Shown here: positions 5,780 to 6,009 of the stretch, piece by piece
Position numbering within the stretch: the stretch's first letter is position 1
How the letters are laid out: every line of letters begins with the position of its first letter
Assembly: GCA_019894655.1 (NCBI GenBank)
Contig: JAGXNZ010000404.1
Coordinates: 1-6,009, forward strand
From: Promethearchaeota archaeon
Lineage (GTDB): Archaea > Asgardarchaeota > Lokiarchaeia > Sigynarchaeales > SOKP01
Direction: 5' to 3'
DNA: 6,009 nucleotides
Made by a program: the position numbers and the translations under genes
Notes under the pieces: generated by a model
Seen by the model: the letters and a program-made list of their open reading frames with translations, nothing else
Databases searched by the model: none
Told to the model about the DNA's origin: nothing

Positions 5780-5941
5780 ATGAAGATGACAAATCATTCT
5801 AAGTCTGAGAAATCTAGGGAAAAGGAAGAAAAGAACAAAGATAATTCTGTTAATGATGACAATTTCGATCCTTCGATTTCTAAAAATAAATTTGATTGGG
5901 ATTTCATACTTGAAAGAGAATGGTCGAGAACAAAAAAGTAA
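5780..5941 (+). CDS. Small charged hypothetical protein (53 aa)
   Basis: This short reading frame runs from ATG to TAA and encodes 53 residues. The first 30 are hydrophilic and probably disordered, dominated by Lys, Glu, Ser, Asp and Asn. The C-terminal part (residues 38-48, FDWDFILEREW) is a compact aromatic and acidic stretch that could form a short amphipathic helix or a peptide ligand for a partner. The upstream GAAAGTGGGA (5762-5771) is a purine-rich, weak Shine-Dalgarno candidate 8 nt before the ATG. The gene lies 43 nt after the zipper/PLD-like gene, and the next gene begins inside its last codons, which supports it being a real member of the series. No family is recognised. The opposite strand is also open here but has no supporting context. 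Confidence 0.5.
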   Translation: MKMTNHSKSEKSREKEEKNKDNSVNDDNFDPSISKNKFDWDFILEREWSRTKK

Positions 5942-6009
5942 TAGCCTCCCAAAAAATTGCTGAATTCTTTGGATTGGGGACAAAATTCTATGAGGAAACC
6001 TTTAAATTC
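5920..6009 (+). CDS. Start of a downstream gene, truncated by the window end
   Basis: An open frame from ATG at 5920 reads 30 codons without a stop to the last base of the window, beginning MVENKKVIASQKIAEFFGLG. It overlaps the preceding small gene by 22 nt in a different frame, an arrangement typical of translationally coupled genes. GAAAGAG immediately upstream is purine-rich but too close to act as a normal Shine-Dalgarno site. The visible part looks like a soluble protein with an N-terminal amphipathic helix. Thirty residues are not enough to assign a family. Confidence 0.5.
   Translation, partial: MVENKKVIASQKIAEFFGLGTKFYEETFKF

Noticed and set aside
5753..5983. Open frame on the - strand opposite the small 3' genes
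   Set aside because: Its Arg/Phe/Ile-rich product looks like an antisense shadow of the Lys/Glu-rich + strand frame. All other genes are on + with regular spacing, though this region is the least certain of the window.

Overview
The window is strongly AT-rich, and every credible gene lies on the + strand. It most likely comes from an archaeon, and an Asgard archaeon is the best guess. Three things point there. One protein aligns with eukaryotic actin from the first phosphate loop to the C-terminal WIG motif. A small regulator fuses a SpoVT/AbrB DNA-binding domain to an ACT domain, a pairing I associate with archaea. The short intergenic gaps carry AT-only TATA-like boxes about 25 nt before start codons, as expected for archaeal leaderless transcripts, plus one clear Shine-Dalgarno site (GGTGAG). 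The lineage is an inference from content, because no marker gene is present.

Layout: (1) 51-455, AbrB-ACT regulator. (2) 494-1222, unrecognised Lys-rich protein with a helical, probably coiled-coil C-terminal half; it has its own Shine-Dalgarno site and is probably co-transcribed with (1). (3) 1277-2461, divergent actin-family protein. (4) 2505-5093, 862-residue protein with a long helical N-terminal part and a C-terminal CHAT (caspase/separase-fold) domain whose catalytic His and Cys positions hold Asn and Gln. (5) 5197-5736, leucine-zipper-like N-terminus followed by a domain resembling the phospholipase-D fold without the HKD motif. (6) 5780-5941, 53-residue charged protein. (7) 5920-6009, start of a further gene that overlaps (6) by 22 nt and runs off the window.

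The striking pattern is that three adjacent proteins keep recognisable enzyme folds but appear to have lost key catalytic residues: the actin (D154 and H161 equivalents changed), the CHAT protein and the PLD-like protein. Together with two coiled-coil proteins and a ligand-sensing type regulator, this suggests a scaffold, sensor or cytoskeletal assembly rather than a set of enzymes. That functional link is a hypothesis based on gene order and motif reading only. No RNA genes, CRISPR arrays or mobile elements were seen, and no stretch over 300 bases lacks a gene.
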